Shown piece by piece: positions 13,267 to 24,965 of a stretch of DNA of 64,000 nucleotides. Position numbers and translations under genes: made by a program. The notes under the pieces are model-generated. The model searched no databases. It was given only the letters and a program-made list of their open reading frames with translations, and was not told the DNA's origin. Positions within the stretch are counted from its first letter, which is position 1. The number at the start of each line of letters is the position of its first letter. This DNA comes from Brienomyrus brachyistius (lineage: Eukaryota > Chordata > Actinopteri > Osteoglossiformes > Mormyridae), in contig NW_026042417.1 of the NCBI RefSeq assembly GCF_023856365.1, positions 124,001 through 188,000 on the forward strand. The letters run 5' to 3'.

Positions 13267-14393
13267 TAGGCACCCCCTGAAGAAGGCTTTCAGGCTAAAG
13301 CTTTACATGCTCAGCTGGGTGTTGGGTTGGCAGGGTGAGGACTGTCTTCAGCGAGGCCCCCATAAAGAACCAGTCCAGGCAAACCTCACCCAGTCAAGCA
13401 AATCCGGGGCCACCAGGGGCAGTATGGGGCAGGATGCGATTCGCCAAAATTAACTGAGAGCAGCAGTGGCTATAATTATGTATCATGTCCTAAATACAAC
13501 AAACTATAAATTTAAGGATTTGAGAAGACTGTAACACACAAAGTGACCTACAGAGGGCCCACTGCCCTGGCTTTCTACCTTGGGATGGACATGGTCCTTG
13601 GCCAGGCTCACAGCAGTTACCAGCCTCCTGTGCTTGTGCCCTTTCGCCCCAGCACAGAACAATGGCTTCTTTTTGTCTGAGATCACGCCATAATAACAGG
13701 CGCTCTGCACAGACCTTTCCAAAAAACAAGCCTCATATCAGCCTGAGTAACTGCTGATGATCTGTTCTCTGAGCCACTCCATCCACTCAAAAGCCGTTAG
13801 GCTAAATGAAAAAGGCATTAACGTAACCACTATCCCGTGACTCATGCGTAAATATCGCTAGTGAAATTGCCCAACCAACCGGCAAGTCAAATCGATGACC
13901 AAATCGTTCCCAGCTGCCCCAGCACGATCTGGGCTGAGGAGCAATTAATGGGCCAGTTACCACCACAGGGTTTCTCCACGACTCTGGTTTTCCTCTTCGG
14001 CACCACACAGCACCGGCCGCCTCCACATCGCTGTTTCATTGTGGGAGATGCAAAGCTTCCGGCTTCTCTGCCTCGGTTGACACAGCAGTAAGCAGGATTG
14101 GACAAGATTACAGTAATATGGTATATGTATTTTGGAGATCCTGACAAACCCTGCCCCCGATGCTCGACAAATTTTATTACCACGATTTCAAAATTTCAAA
14201 CACCCGGAATAGCGCTGCTTTTGAAAATACTGTAAACAAAGTGTTGTTTACTGAAGCATGTCTGGACAGTATGATGGTATGAAACATTAGATAGTGCCCC
14301 AAGACTAGCCATAATTCGAAATGTGGAGTGGTGGCTCAACCTATTTCTCCTCATCTCTGGTACGAGCCATAGATGATCCCTGCTGAAATTACA
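13267..14393. other. Non-coding stretch, no feature recognised
   Basis: No exon, RNA gene or nameable repeat was found between the poly-G tract and the foldback element. Confidence 0.35.
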
Positions 14394-14610
14394 TGCTTGT
14401 GGGAGTATTACTTACACAAAAACGACTGGTTCAGAGAGATAACCAATCAGATTGTAAACGAGGTGGGACAAAGACATCTTAATGGTGGGTCCTGCCTCCT
14501 CTAGTCGATTGGACCCACCTCCTCTACAATCTGATTGGTTATCTCTCTGAACCAATCATTTTTCGTTCTGCCCTCAGAAGATTTTTGTGTAAGTAAAACT
14601 CCCATAAGCT
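14394..14610. mobile_element. 217-bp foldback (MITE-like) element, copy 1
   Basis: The left arm starts GCTTGTGGGAGTATTACTTACAC and the right arm ends with the inverse, GTAAGTAAAACTCCCATAAGC. The arms continue inward through GGTTCAGAGAGATAACC and its inverse GGTTATCTCTCTGAACC, and CAATCAGATTGT appears in both halves. The element is nearly a perfect hairpin with a short unpaired centre and has no coding capacity. The same family with the same total length occurs at 35904-36120. No clear target-site duplication could be fixed, so the superfamily is unassigned. Confidence 0.75.
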
Positions 14611-14769
14611 ACACCTCCTGGGGTTCAGTGAAGCCAGGATGCTCGGCCATCTCAAACCAGCAATGCCCCATCGTGCACAACCACCTGAAATCCTCTCCCA
14701 CTTTCCCCTTACCTCTTGACACAAACTGATATTAATAGCCATCATTTTGGGTAAACATTACGAAGACTG

Positions 14770-15106
14770 GGCGTGGCATGGTGGTGCCTCACACCTCTGG
14801 GACCCGGGTTCGAGTCTCCGCCTAGGTTACATGTGTGTGGAGTTTGCATGTTCTCCCCATGTCGTGCGGTTTCCTCCGGGTTCTCCGGTTTCCCCCCACA
14901 GTCCAAAAACATGCTGAGGCTAACTGGAGTTATTAAATTGCCCATAGGAATTAATGTGTGAGTGCATGGTGTGTGAGTGTGCCCTGCGATGGGCTGGCCC
15001 CCCATCCTGGGTTATTCCCTGCCTCGTGCCCACTGCTTCCGGAATAGGCTCCGGACTCCCCACGACCCAGTAGGATAAGCGGTTTGGAAAATGGATGGAT
15101 GGATGG
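14770..15106 (+). mobile_element. tRNA-derived SINE with target-site duplication
   Basis: The head carries a tRNA-like B box, GGTTCGAGTCTCC (about 14807-14819), after an A-box-like GGCATGGTGG. The body contains the phrase typical of fish SINE/L2-related elements, including TTTCCCCCCACAGTCCAAAA and CCTGCGATGGGCTGG. The 3' end is GGATAAGCGG followed by (GGAT)n. Imperfect direct repeats flank it: ATTACGAAGACTG at 14757-14769 and ATTACAAAGACTG at 15107-15119 (12 of 13 match). These mark a retrotransposition event that is still recognisable. Confidence 0.9.
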
Positions 15107-15119
15107 ATTACAAAGACTG

Positions 15120-15985
15120 ATTTTGAATGACCTACTTCACAATGCACTAATGTTGCCAACTTGCATTTCTTTAACAAACGTGTTTTCAGTAGCTATTCCT
15201 AAATACCTTCCATCTCGAGGCTTGACTATCTGAGACTTTTCGGCGTTTAGAACTTCCCCTCAATTCCCTGTATAAACTTCATATAAAGTTGCATTGCAGA
15301 AACTTCCTAGAAAAACGCAGTGAATTATAAAAACATGACTGATCTCATTCCCAAAGGCATGAAACTTGGACCAAGAACATGAAAACTAGCAGTGCAGCCA
15401 GTCAGCTGATGAAACCACACCAAAATCATCCATTAACTCTTTTCTCTGAATGGCATTCTTCAACATGAAGCAACATTTGCTCAAACAAGGGCTGTTTTTT
15501 GTTGTTATTTTTTTTCGAAACTATCCCGATACTTGAGCATTGCCCAGGCTTAATGCTCCTTTTGGATGTGTATGGATTACATGTCTTTTCAACCTGGGCC
15601 ATGTTTCAGATGGAAAGAGAACGTTGGGCGGAGATTAATTCTTCCTGAGTGTTTTTCTTTCCACTTACAGGTTTTTCATTATTGCCATATAGCCCATCCC
15701 GCTGAAAGCTGTCACATAAAATAAGGGAGATCCAGTCTGCTTCACAGAGCCAAAGCAGACCTGACGGAGGAGGAAACCCTCATCCCTCGGAGTCGGGCCA
15801 AGGGACGAGTCGGCTAAAAGTCGAGAATTGGTGCATTGTTGTCACTGCATCAAAAATCACGAAGCAAGACAGAAATGACACTGAAGCGCGCTGTTACATA
15901 ACCACCTGTCTCCCTGAAGGCAGCTGGCAAATCCATTCGTCATGACATAATGAGATTAGGAGTCCGTGATACCTTAGGGTCTATT
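15120..15985. other. Non-coding stretch, no feature recognised
   Basis: Intergenic sequence without a nameable feature. Confidence 0.3.
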
Positions 15986-16623
15986 GGTGCTTTTCCACTG
16001 CCATCAAGAACCAAGTTCCCGAGTCGAACTGCAAAGAGACGGATTTCCATTATAAGTTATGTGAGCCGTCCCCGACCCGTACCCACACTGACTTGGCAGT
16101 GATTAATGGCCAAATGAGCTGTTTGCGTCATAATCCTCTGATTGGTTGAGATGCACAGCGTCAATATGCATAGATTATCTGATTATCTGAAAAAAAAGGC
16201 ATATTTTATATATTATTCATTATTAGTAGTAAAGCACACCGTGATGTATTAATTAAGTCTTGATAACTCCGAATTTGAGAATTCCCAGCCTGGTATTGAA
16301 AAAGTAATTCAGAACTGCTGAACAAATGCACTTGTTATGCATATTGACACAAAGGAATGCTAATCCATCTAGCGTTAGATACTAAATAACACGATGATTC
16401 TCACAGACATACTAACAGAAACTAGCACATAGTAAATCACGATGTGCGCCGTCTCCGTAAATAAGCGTATCTTCGGTTTTACGTCACTGTCGCTCTCCAA
16501 ACCCATCACCGGCTTTGCCGAACTCGCCCTTCTGCAGTGGAAAACCAGAGTGAGCTGGATCCGCAGTGTAACTAGCGTCTCTTCGCAGTGCGGCTCGGCT
16601 CAGTATCCCAGTGGAAAAACGCC
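15986..16623. mobile_element. Non-autonomous DNA transposon, possibly PIF/Harbinger-like MITE
   Basis: Terminal inverted repeats are seen: GGTGCTTTTCCACTG at the left, and CAGTGGAAAAACGCC at the right, whose inverse is GGCGTTTTTCCACTG. The interior contains ACCAAGTTCCCGAGTCGAAC and TTTCCATTATAAG stretches like those in abundant fish MITEs with TTTCCACTG ends. No transposase frame is present. The length is about 638 bp. The superfamily call is from memory of similar termini; the target-site duplication is not clear. Confidence 0.55.
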
Positions 16624-19273
16624 ATATGTTATCCAGTGCACTAGTAGTCCCAATCAATAACATAGTAAATTACATATTACCCAGAGTAAATGTGAATGCA
16701 ATCCCTCCACTGGGTTCCTTCAAGGTCCCTCAAGCCAGAACTTCCACACCGAGGTATTTTACAGCTAAAATTTAATTTGATAGTATAAAGTAGTTCCCAG
16801 TAGCCAACAGACTACTCAATAAAACACCCCAGAAGCTGAACAAGCACAGACATTTTTCACAATCAATTTCAGTGACCCTCTTCCCCGCCTGGTCCAGACA
16901 GTTTTTTTTACAGATTTAAGTATGAATGAATTAAGGAGTGCTCATTTTCAAATGCTGGATTCTTATTTGGTCATTTTATTCCAAACACGTATCTCATAAA
17001 TATCAATGTATGATACCAGCTGACTCGGTCTGTAGGAGTCTTGAGCTGCACCAAACCAAAATCCAATGTGAAATGGCTTCACTTACCAGCCTGTTTCCTC
17101 GGGGCGCACAGGAAATGACATCAGAGCCTAATAGCTTGGACGTCTTGTGGAAGTTTTTGGCATCGAGCGTGCATTAAAACTGCAGCATCTGTATTAGATT
17201 TGAAAAGGAGCTCACAGAGTACCACACAGAATGGGGGGCAGAGGTACGCTCTGGGCCACCCACCAGTGCGTTCTACCAGGCAGGCCTAGCAGGACTGGGG
17301 AGAGGACACGGCCAATCACAACCCGGCGTCCCCATACCCACATGCCCTCCGTCATATTCAGCCATTCAGCGAGCTGTTCTGGGGCAGCACCGGCCTCAGG
17401 GCTGCACAGGCTCACCCCCACACCCGGGTAGACCTTCCAGATCTAGCGGACCACTTACCCAACGATACGTGGAGCCTGGAGGGCACAGCGGGAATCCGGA
17501 CAGACACATATATCAGATAATACCCTCAGAATGCCTACAGATATCCCTTAGTGAAAGACTCAGAGGCCTTCGAGAAGGAGCTCCTGCAAGACTGAACATC
17601 GACTCCGAGATGGAGAAGTGAAGTGGAGACAAGGCAGAGTGACTCACAGTTCCCCCCCCTCCCCCCCGATAACTCCCCTCATTCCCCAAATACTCCAAGC
17701 AGCTCCAAGAAGGCTGCCACAAATTCCCCCCCCCACCCCAGCAGGGGCATTGCTGAGCCAGTCTCTATGACCCACAAACTTCATATCTTGGGAGATTTTG
17801 CTAAGAGGCCACATCATTTTATTTTAGATGTATTTTCACCACAAAAATAAAATAATCCCACATATAAAGGCAAATTGAAAAAGAACGCTTTTCCAGAGAA
17901 CATCATCCCAATCTTCAGTCAAACAGAATAAGGCTCCAGCAGCTTTTTTTCTCCAAAGTGTTTCATATCACCCCCTGTATATCTGGGCTGCCTTAAGAAT
18001 TGCAAGTCTGTCTGTCACTAATGATTTTCCCTCCACACTTAAAAGGAACCGACTTAAATGAAACAGTTTTTACGAACATTAAAATCTTGTCCACACACAC
18101 ACAAACATTAACATCTAAATAACCATTATCTCATCCTTGTCACGTACAACGTATAACACACTGCCCCTAACCGCACGACATTTCACAATTACGGACCAAT
18201 TTCAGAGAAACACCCCCCCCCCCCCGCCTCCCAGCATCTTCCACACTTACACGCTTACACCCAGAGCAGCACACCTAACTCTCAAGCATACGCACTGCAC
18301 CACCCCACAGTGCATCTTCTGCAATTCCCATGAACCGGGGTCCGGGTCAGAACAGCGATCGAAGCTCTTGCCTCCCGGGGCAGAGAACCTGCTGTAGCAG
18401 GTGTAGCTGAGCCTGAATCAAGGCCTGATAAAACACTCACACCTGTTGCTCGACTGAGATGCAGCTTCAGGCAGATAATTCTACAAGACCTCAACCGTAC
18501 AAAAAAAGTCAAATAATAAACAAGAAAATAAATACTTTACGACAACGTCCAAATGGGAAGCAGCGCCTAATCTGAGGGGTTAGCTAAAGAATAACGATGT
18601 GGAGAACTTAGCTAAGGATTCTCTCCGGAATGCTACGCAATGGTTGTATAATGAATAAATGATTTTGTTTTGTACGCTTCCACTTGTGTCCGCACCAACA
18701 TCATTACACAGGAGTGTGTGTGATTTGACCCGACCTGTTTCCAGCTCACTGCCGCTTTGCTCCCAGATTTACTAACAGAACTTGCCTGGGCCGCCTAAGC
18801 AGCCCTGACAACCGAGTTCACACAAAGGACACCGGAGCGCAGGTGACCCCCAGAACTCACATGCAGGGCAAGCGGCGGCACTGAGCCGCGTTTCCGGCAC
18901 TGGGAGGCCAACCAGGACGCCATGTCAGGAGGTTAATTACGCGGCCTGCAGTTTGGCCCCTCTCCCCGGACGCGTAATTAGGACCAAAAAGTGCGTCGCC
19001 CGCTATATATAAAACGTCTGCCTGCCATGCAGCGCTGCATCAGATCCGGTTTCATGTGGATGCTCACGTGTAATGACCTGTTTAGACTGAATGGGGAAAC
19101 ACCTTGCCTTTGTTTTGCCATGGGGAGGGGGGTGGGTGTTTACATTAGCATACTGTCTGGGGGCACACGGCAAAGTCAGCACACAGTTCTGTTCAGTCCT
19201 GCATAACATATGAAGGATTAAGTGTAGACCTGCAGGACATAGACTGAGGAAACACCTCCAGAATTAAGATAAA

Positions 19274-19277
<4 letters not shown>
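16624..19277. other. Gene-free stretch
   Basis: No exon was recognised. It includes a 13-C run at 18213-18225, short CA-repeats near 18093, and a possible regulatory block at 18931-19014 listed separately. Confidence 0.35.
18931..19014. promoter_or_regulatory. Inverted TAATTACGCG pair followed by a TATA-like box
   Basis: GGTTAATTACGCGG at 18931-18944 and its approximate inverse CGCGTAATTAGGACC at 18971-18985 form a 10-bp inverted match. A TATATATAAAA stretch follows at 19004-19014. This could be a homeodomain-bound element or promoter, but no transcript can be assigned downstream. Confidence 0.2.

Positions 19278-19306
<29 letters not shown>
19278..19306. repeat. (CT)n microsatellite
   Basis: An uninterrupted CT dinucleotide run of about 14 units is followed by imperfect CT-rich sequence. 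Confidence 0.95.
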
Positions 19307-19310
<4 letters not shown>

Positions 19311-20581
19311 CCACACTCTCTCTTTCATTTCAACCCGCTGTTGCAGCAAATCTAAGGCAGGAAGTGGAGGAAACATATGTGGGATTTCTCATGACACGAG
19401 CGCAGTGACAGCCGTGACCCCAGGCAGATCGCGTGTCACAGAAGGACACAGCACCTGTTTCCCAGCCCCCACCCGCCCCCCCCCCAGCCCCCGGCCCCTG
19501 CCTGTCCCAAGTCCTTCCAGAGCCATAAAGTCATCCCCGCACCAGTGGGCCCCAGTGTCCTCATGCCTCCCAGTGCTCCTCCAGATACCCTCCAGGTCAC
19601 TGGGGTCTGACTCTTTCAGACGTTTTCCCCGAAGCCCCAGTCAGCTTTGGTCAGGCGGTTCTATTTCAGGACTGGTCAGTGACCCTCTGGACACACTGGG
19701 AATGACAACCAGCAAGCTGGACACAACATAAGCAACGTAAAACCAGACTGTCACAACTGTCTGTCACAACTGTCCGTCACAACTGCCTGCCTGCTTCACA
19801 GAAGCTCCATCAGATCTTATATCTGTGTCAGATGTTGCTGGACCCCTATCCAGCTGTGGAGACCTACAGAAATATAGATCGGTGATGAGAAGTTGAGCAA
19901 ACAGGAGGATCTTGTCAATGTCAATGATTTCTGAGCTTTTGGGTTATCTGCCACACCCCCATTGCCACCACTAGCATCACTGCCCTCTCTGACCTCTGAC
20001 CCCTGAACTTTACTGTACTTACATAAAGCTGCCCGAAGGGAGTTCTGTCAGCTCATGCTGGCAAACTCACCCAGTTTATACAGGACATTTCACAGAGCTT
20101 CGAGTTAAATGACATCAGTGTCCCGAAACAGCTGGACAAGCCCCCAGACCGGTCGGCCGCAACCGTAAGAGGACACTCCCGACAGGCAGTGTAGAACCCG
20201 CTCACGCAAACACACACTCACGTCCATTAGCAACACAACCAGATCTGAGCTTGCCGTGGATGTGACATTGTTATCGTGCCGCCCAGAAAAACCAGAGCTG
20301 AATGTTTATAAGTTTCTCTGCCATGGCTCTTTGCTTCATGTTACGGGAGAGACAGTGAGAAAAACCCAGAAAGCCCACCAGGGCTGATGTCTATGAGGGC
20401 GCTTTCCAAACAGCCAGAACATTTGGTATGAACGAACATTAAGACATTAATAATAATTAGCAAACAGGCTAATTCTCACAACAGTCAAACTCATTCTAGT
20501 GTACGATCCAGTGGGCTGGAGCGAGATACAGGTCACATGACGCAGTGGAAGCGACGCACTGCTGAGACGCACAGCTTAGGA
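19307..20581 (-). other. Downstream flank / probable 3' UTR of the 784-aa gene
   Basis: This region lies immediately 3' (minus strand) of the paired-CxxC gene and has no coding feature of its own. A minus-strand 3' UTR is expected to begin at 20581 and run leftward. No canonical AATAAA on the minus strand was found close by, so its end is not placed. Short tandem TGTCACAACTG units occur at about 19748-19786. Confidence 0.3.
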
Positions 20582-22936
20582 CTAAACCAGAGACATGGTT
20601 ACCTTGTGCTTGCCCAGAGGTGAGGAGTTTCCCAATAGCGAGTTCTGGCTCACCGCCTGCCCCGCCAACACCATCGCTTTACAATCCACACAGGAACCAA
20701 TCATCAGCTTCTTCCCATCATCCACCACCAGAGTGCGTCCACCCCGGGGTGCGTACAGGAAGACGGGCAGCCGTGCCACCTGCACCTCCCTCAGGCCCAG
20801 GCAACGCCTCCTCTCCTGCCGGCAGAAGAAGCAGACGAAGGTGTCGCAACTGTACTGCCTGGACCAGGGGCTGCTGGCGGGCTGGCCGAGGCGGCCCTCG
20901 TGGACAGCCCACTGGGCACGCAGGTCGTGGTAGCAGAGGGCGCAGGTGGACACCAGGCCCGTGGGGTCGACGGGCTTGGCGTGCGGTGCCGGAGGCTGCA
21001 CCGTGAGGAAGGGGAAGAACGGCTCGCGCTCGCCACGGCGCCCCGGTGGGTTTACGCTCAACTGGAACTCTCCGCCAGCGTCCAGCTCGGCACCGCAGAG
21101 GTAGCACACGCAGGCGAGGCCCGTCCGGGGCCCACTCCGGGGGGGGTCCCTGCTGGTCACCTGGTGGTACCTCCCGAGAAAGGGCCCGACGGAGGTGATG
21201 AGCTCCTCGCTGAGGCAGAGTCGGTACGCCGTCCACAGATCCTCCAGGATGCTGTGGCACAGAGCGCAACAGTGCACCTGGCCGTCCTGCACCCCCTCGG
21301 CATTCGGTGGGCGGGGCAGCAGGCCGATGAAGGGGAAGTGCATGGTGCCACGTGCTTTGCCCACCCCCGCCTGGACGCAGGCCACCCGCATGTCCGAGCC
21401 GCATTCCCGGCCACACAGGAAGCAGGCCTCCGAGGAGAGCTCCGGCGCCCCCTGGCTGCCGCCGGAGTGAGGCGACGTGCCCACGGCCGACGCGTTCAGC
21501 GGAACGACGTAAAGACGCTGCAGCACAGGCACGCTGGCCAGCTCGAAGCCCTGCCACTGCTGCATGAGGGAGGAGTGGCAGGTGGCACACACAAGAGTTC
21601 CCCCACCGGGACTTAAGGGTGCCGCTCCAGGGGGAGCGTTATGCAGCCACAGGAAAGGGAAAAAGGGTTCGTCCACAGCCCTCTCCTGCTTCTGCACGTA
21701 TACCCTGAACTGGCCAGACTGGGACAGCCTGCTACCACAAATGTAACACACGCATTCCTCCACTGCGCCGCTGCCACCCCGCGCCTTGGTAGCGGGGCTC
21801 CTCTGTGTGCCTGGGCATCTACTCCGGGCCCCTCCGCTCTCTGTCCTGCTACCGACGTCGAAAACATCCAGGTCGTCCTCACTCGTAATGTTTATCTCGT
21901 CGCTGTCTGAATCGCTGCTGCTGTGACCCCCATCCTCGCTCTTCTTGCGCGCGACACCAGCAGGTGAGCATGCATCCACAGCATCGGCCGCCATGTGATT
22001 CTTGCGACCCAGCAGATACCTAGAGCCGTCAGCAGCCTGCTGGAGCAGATCCAGATGTTTGGCAATCCCCTCTGGCATCCAGTGCTTGTTGCGTATAATG
22101 ATCCCGTTGTCTTGCATGGTGGCGTCTGCGGGCGGGGTGTTGTAGCGGCGCAGGGGCTGGCGGTCGTGGGGGGAAACCAGAGAGGCGGCAGACAGAGACG
22201 CATGATTGATCATCTGAGCGGAGCCCCTCGGCGACAAAGTGCCATCTGAATTCAGGGAATCCTGCGCAGTGCAGCGGACCAGCCGCTGAGAATCGGGGCT
22301 GTTTTTCACACTGACGCCGCAGTTTTTCCCAGCGCCGTCTCTGTACCCAGACAGCCGAAAACTTTTTTCCTTGCTGGCGCCGGCTCTGCAGATAAAATCC
22401 AGCTCCCGGTCGGACGCGTTGTCGTTGTCGGAGAAGGTCGAGAAGTCCGAGTCGGTGGCGTCGCAGTGCCGGCTACCCGTGCTGACCCTCCGCTCCAGGT
22501 CGTAAGCCGCGTCCCAGTCCTGGGGCACCCTTCTGGAGTCGCACTGGTACGGCCTCTTCAGCCAGTACATGCGCTTCTCCAGCGGCGTACGGGACCTTTC
22601 GAAAGAGTTCCACTGCTCGCCGAGAAAGCAATGACACACGGCGCAGACCAGCACGCATCCGTCCGCGGTCACCTCGGCCGCCCCCGGGGCCGGTTCCTGA
22701 TGCTGCAGAAACGGGAAAAACGGATCCTTATCTCTCCGGTGCCTGACTTGTAATTTCAGTTCTTTGCCGGCTGTCACACCATTCCCACAAACGAAGCAGT
22801 AAATCAGTCCTATCCCGTTTCGGTCCAGTCTGGGTCCATCGCCGGGCAATGCGCTCTCTTCCCCGGGTAACACTGCAGCCATGAGGCGGCGCTTCCTCGG
22901 AACTGCTGTCAAGTCCTTATCGCGGGGGTCGTTCAT
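20582..22936 (-). CDS. Intronless 784-aa protein with five paired-CxxC (putative zinc-binding) modules
   Basis: This is the longest and only multi-hundred-codon frame with protein-like composition. It starts at an ATG read leftward from 22936; the frame upstream has no other ATG before a stop. A repeated module is visible: CxxC, about 44-51 residues, CxxC. The pairs are C47/C50-C98/C101, C397/C400-C450/C453, C505/C508-C557/C560, C611/C614-C665/C668 and C702/C705-C749/C752. Modules 1, 2 and 4 share FFPFL midway (residues 73-77, 425-429, 640-644) and end in a QW; module 3 has FPFI and LW; module 5 is degenerate. Four Cys per module suggests one zinc each. A basic PRKRR (13-17) and an acidic Ser/Asp-rich linker (about 337-361) suggest a nuclear or regulatory protein. 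I do not recognise the family. Antisense frames over this region are GC-driven shadows. Confidence 0.85.
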   Translation of the reverse strand: MNDPRDKDLTAVPRKRRLMAAVLPGEESALPGDGPRLDRNGIGLIYCFVCGNGVTAGKELKLQVRHRRDKDPFFPFLQHQEPAPGAAEVTADGCVLVCAVCHCFLGEQWNSFERSRTPLEKRMYWLKRPYQCDSRRVPQDWDAAYDLERRVSTGSRHCDATDSDFSTFSDNDNASDRELDFICRAGASKEKSFRLSGYRDGAGKNCGVSVKNSPDSQRLVRCTAQDSLNSDGTLSPRGSAQMINHASLSAASLVSPHDRQPLRRYNTPPADATMQDNGIIIRNKHWMPEGIAKHLDLLQQAADGSRYLLGRKNHMAADAVDACSPAGVARKKSEDGGHSSSDSDSDEINITSEDDLDVFDVGSRTESGGARSRCPGTQRSPATKARGGSGAVEECVCYICGSRLSQSGQFRVYVQKQERAVDEPFFPFLWLHNAPPGAAPLSPGGGTLVCATCHSSLMQQWQGFELASVPVLQRLYVVPLNASAVGTSPHSGGSQGAPELSSEACFLCGRECGSDMRVACVQAGVGKARGTMHFPFIGLLPRPPNAEGVQDGQVHCCALCHSILEDLWTAYRLCLSEELITSVGPFLGRYHQVTSRDPPRSGPRTGLACVCYLCGAELDAGGEFQLSVNPPGRRGEREPFFPFLTVQPPAPHAKPVDPTGLVSTCALCYHDLRAQWAVHEGRLGQPASSPWSRQYSCDTFVCFFCRQERRRCLGLREVQVARLPVFLYAPRGGRTLVVDDGKKLMIGSCVDCKAMVLAGQAVSQNSLLGNSSPLGKHKVTMSLV

Positions 22937-23420
22937 GACTTTTTTTTTTTTTAAATCAGTTTTCGACTTGACCTCCCCGTTGATAATTCATGATAGCGAA
23001 ACTAAGCCCGCCTCGGTCATGAAATCCCGTAATACAGCCCTGCAGCTCCGCGTATCTCATTTACTCGCCCCGGTGTAAAACGGCACGAAACCCCCGCTGA
23101 GATACAAAGTCCTGAAGCACACGCACTTTTGCGGTAAAAAGTCTTCCGAACTCGCTATTCGCCTTTACTAAACCCCCTGCAAAAAATGATGCATCACCAC
23201 CTCGGATTTTTCTGCAGAGCCATGTGGAAATATTAATATCGCGAAGAAAAAGATGAGCCCGTGTTACAGCGCGGCGCTCCTGTACTCCGCCGAACTCCGC
23301 CGCTTCTCCAAACTTTGCCTGCCGAGCCGCTCACACTGTACGCAGCGCCATCTCCACTCCGCTGGATCAGTTTCACAGACCCACAATGCAACTCCCCCCC
23401 CCCCCCCCCCAGCTAGAAAC
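22937..23420 (-). promoter_or_regulatory. CpG-rich 5' flank / probable promoter of the 784-aa gene
   Basis: Immediately upstream (minus strand) of the start codon is a short A-run, then a CpG-containing stretch (about 23040-23360 with GCGCGGCGCTCC, CCGCCGAAC and similar) ending at a 17-C run (23394-23410). CpG density continues from the coding region into this flank and drops beyond it. That fits a CpG-island promoter, but no transcription start can be fixed. Confidence 0.45.
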
Positions 23421-23976
23421 AGCTCTTATAAGACCGCTTTCATTTGTTTCTTCAGTGTCCCATGTTGCAATACCTACCAAATATCATTAATCGTTATTGC
23501 TCCGATTTGTTAGAGCCTGCGCAAATTAATTTGAACTTGGTGCACTAAAAACATTTATATAGATCATGTCACTGCGTGACGCTGCAGTCTGACAGCAATT
23601 CCACATGTGCTATAAGATAGATCATCTTTAATATTCCGAGCCTGTTCAATCCATCCATCTTTCAAATTCTTACTCAGATGAACCATTTCTGACGACATTA
23701 CCCTGTGAACACCAATCCATCCATCCTCTAATTACTCCATGACCAGGATGGCGGGTCCTCTGTAAACATCATCAGGATTATATCACCTATATGCTATATG
23801 TTTATCCCAAACAACTTTCAAAAACTTATCCTGGACTGGATTGCCAGCGGTCTGGTACCTTTTACAGGCAGCAGAGGGCAGAAAGCAGAGGTACAGCCAG
23901 GGAGAATGTCAATCCACCAAAAGACACAGACCTCATAAGTTAACCGACACGATCAGCCATTGCAGATCATTTAGGA

Positions 23977-24114
23977 CAGGGTTCCCCAGTTCTGATCTTG
24001 GATGGCCAGTTTGCAGATTTCCCTGCTCAAAACACACCTTACTCAGCTCACCAGCCAGCTGCCAGGAGTAGTAGGTGTGTGTGACTGGACCTGGGGGACT
24101 GGGACTGGGGAACT
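23977..24114. mobile_element. Short foldback element (GTTCCCCAGT-ended)
   Basis: It begins AGGGTTCCCCAGTTCTGATC and ends with the approximate inverse GGGACTGGGGAACTCTG. The internal segment GCAGATTTCCCTGCTC is shared, with changes, with the element at 58257-58405. It is probably a non-autonomous MITE-like relic with no coding capacity. Confidence 0.5.
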
Positions 24115-24784
24115 CTGATTTATGAATTCTGAAATGGCTGCCTTCATGGCTGTGTACTGCAGAAGGAAAGTAACACAACACAGAAGGAACATGCCATGTC
24201 CAAGCCCATGGGACGGAGGTGGGTTGGAGTCCCTAACGCTGGGCTGACAGTGCTACCCTATGCCATCCATTCTCCTTCCAAACCACTTCTTCAATACAAG
24301 GTCATGGTGACTGCAAGGTTATGTTTCGGGGAATTTAATATATTTTAAATAAAAGAATTCCTCCAAAGTCACTGACATGAACTCGCAGGATGTTTGCTTT
24401 AATACTATGGATTATGTGGAATCGCATGGTTTTTCACTCAGGTTTTAAATAAAAAACACTGGGTTTGTGGGGAACACTGAAAGCTACAATGCAAAACAGA
24501 GCTGGAACGTAAACAGCAGCTCGGCCGGTAACCATTCTCTTTGGGAACGCACGGGCGAGGGCCGATTCCCGTGCCGGGGATCCAAGCCGTGCCATATGAC
24601 CGAAAGAGGCCGAACCGTGCAGTACATCCAGGCCAGTGCCAAAATCACACATTTTACTGGATAACAAAAGGATGCTCTAATATTTCATTCTGTGTGGAAT
24701 TTTAATTAAAATAATAATAGACCAAATGAAGTCAACATGAGTTTTACATCACATTTTTTAAATTAACTGAAAATATGCTGTTTA

Positions 24785-24965
24785 TGTAAGCATGGACACC
24801 CTTGAACTCAAACCTAGTTGCAAGCACCTTCTGTAGAAATTACAGCCTCGAGTCTTTTTCGGTAAGCATCTACAACTGTTTTACACTGGCTTTTGATTGT
24901 TACCCAGCAAAATGTTTGTCAAGGGTCTGAACGCTTGTACACAGTATTGTAATCCTCTGCTGGCC
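24785..24965. repeat. Possible degraded DNA-transposon relic
   Basis: The stretch contains AATTACAGCCTCGAGTCTTTT and a GGGTCTGAACGCTTGT end that resemble phrases recurring in fish DNA-transposon remnants, as I recall them. No terminal inverted repeats could be aligned, so the call is weak. Confidence 0.25.

Noticed and set aside
14770..14850. Possible tRNA gene (B box GGTTCGAGTCTCC)
   Set aside because: It is the head of a SINE with a fish SINE body, a GGAT-repeat tail and target-site duplication. No cloverleaf closes.
20718..21616. Long overlapping frames of 238-290 codons on both strands inside the 784-aa gene
   Set aside because: They lie in other phases of GC-rich coding DNA and lack the Cys-module pattern. 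They are shadows of the real frame.
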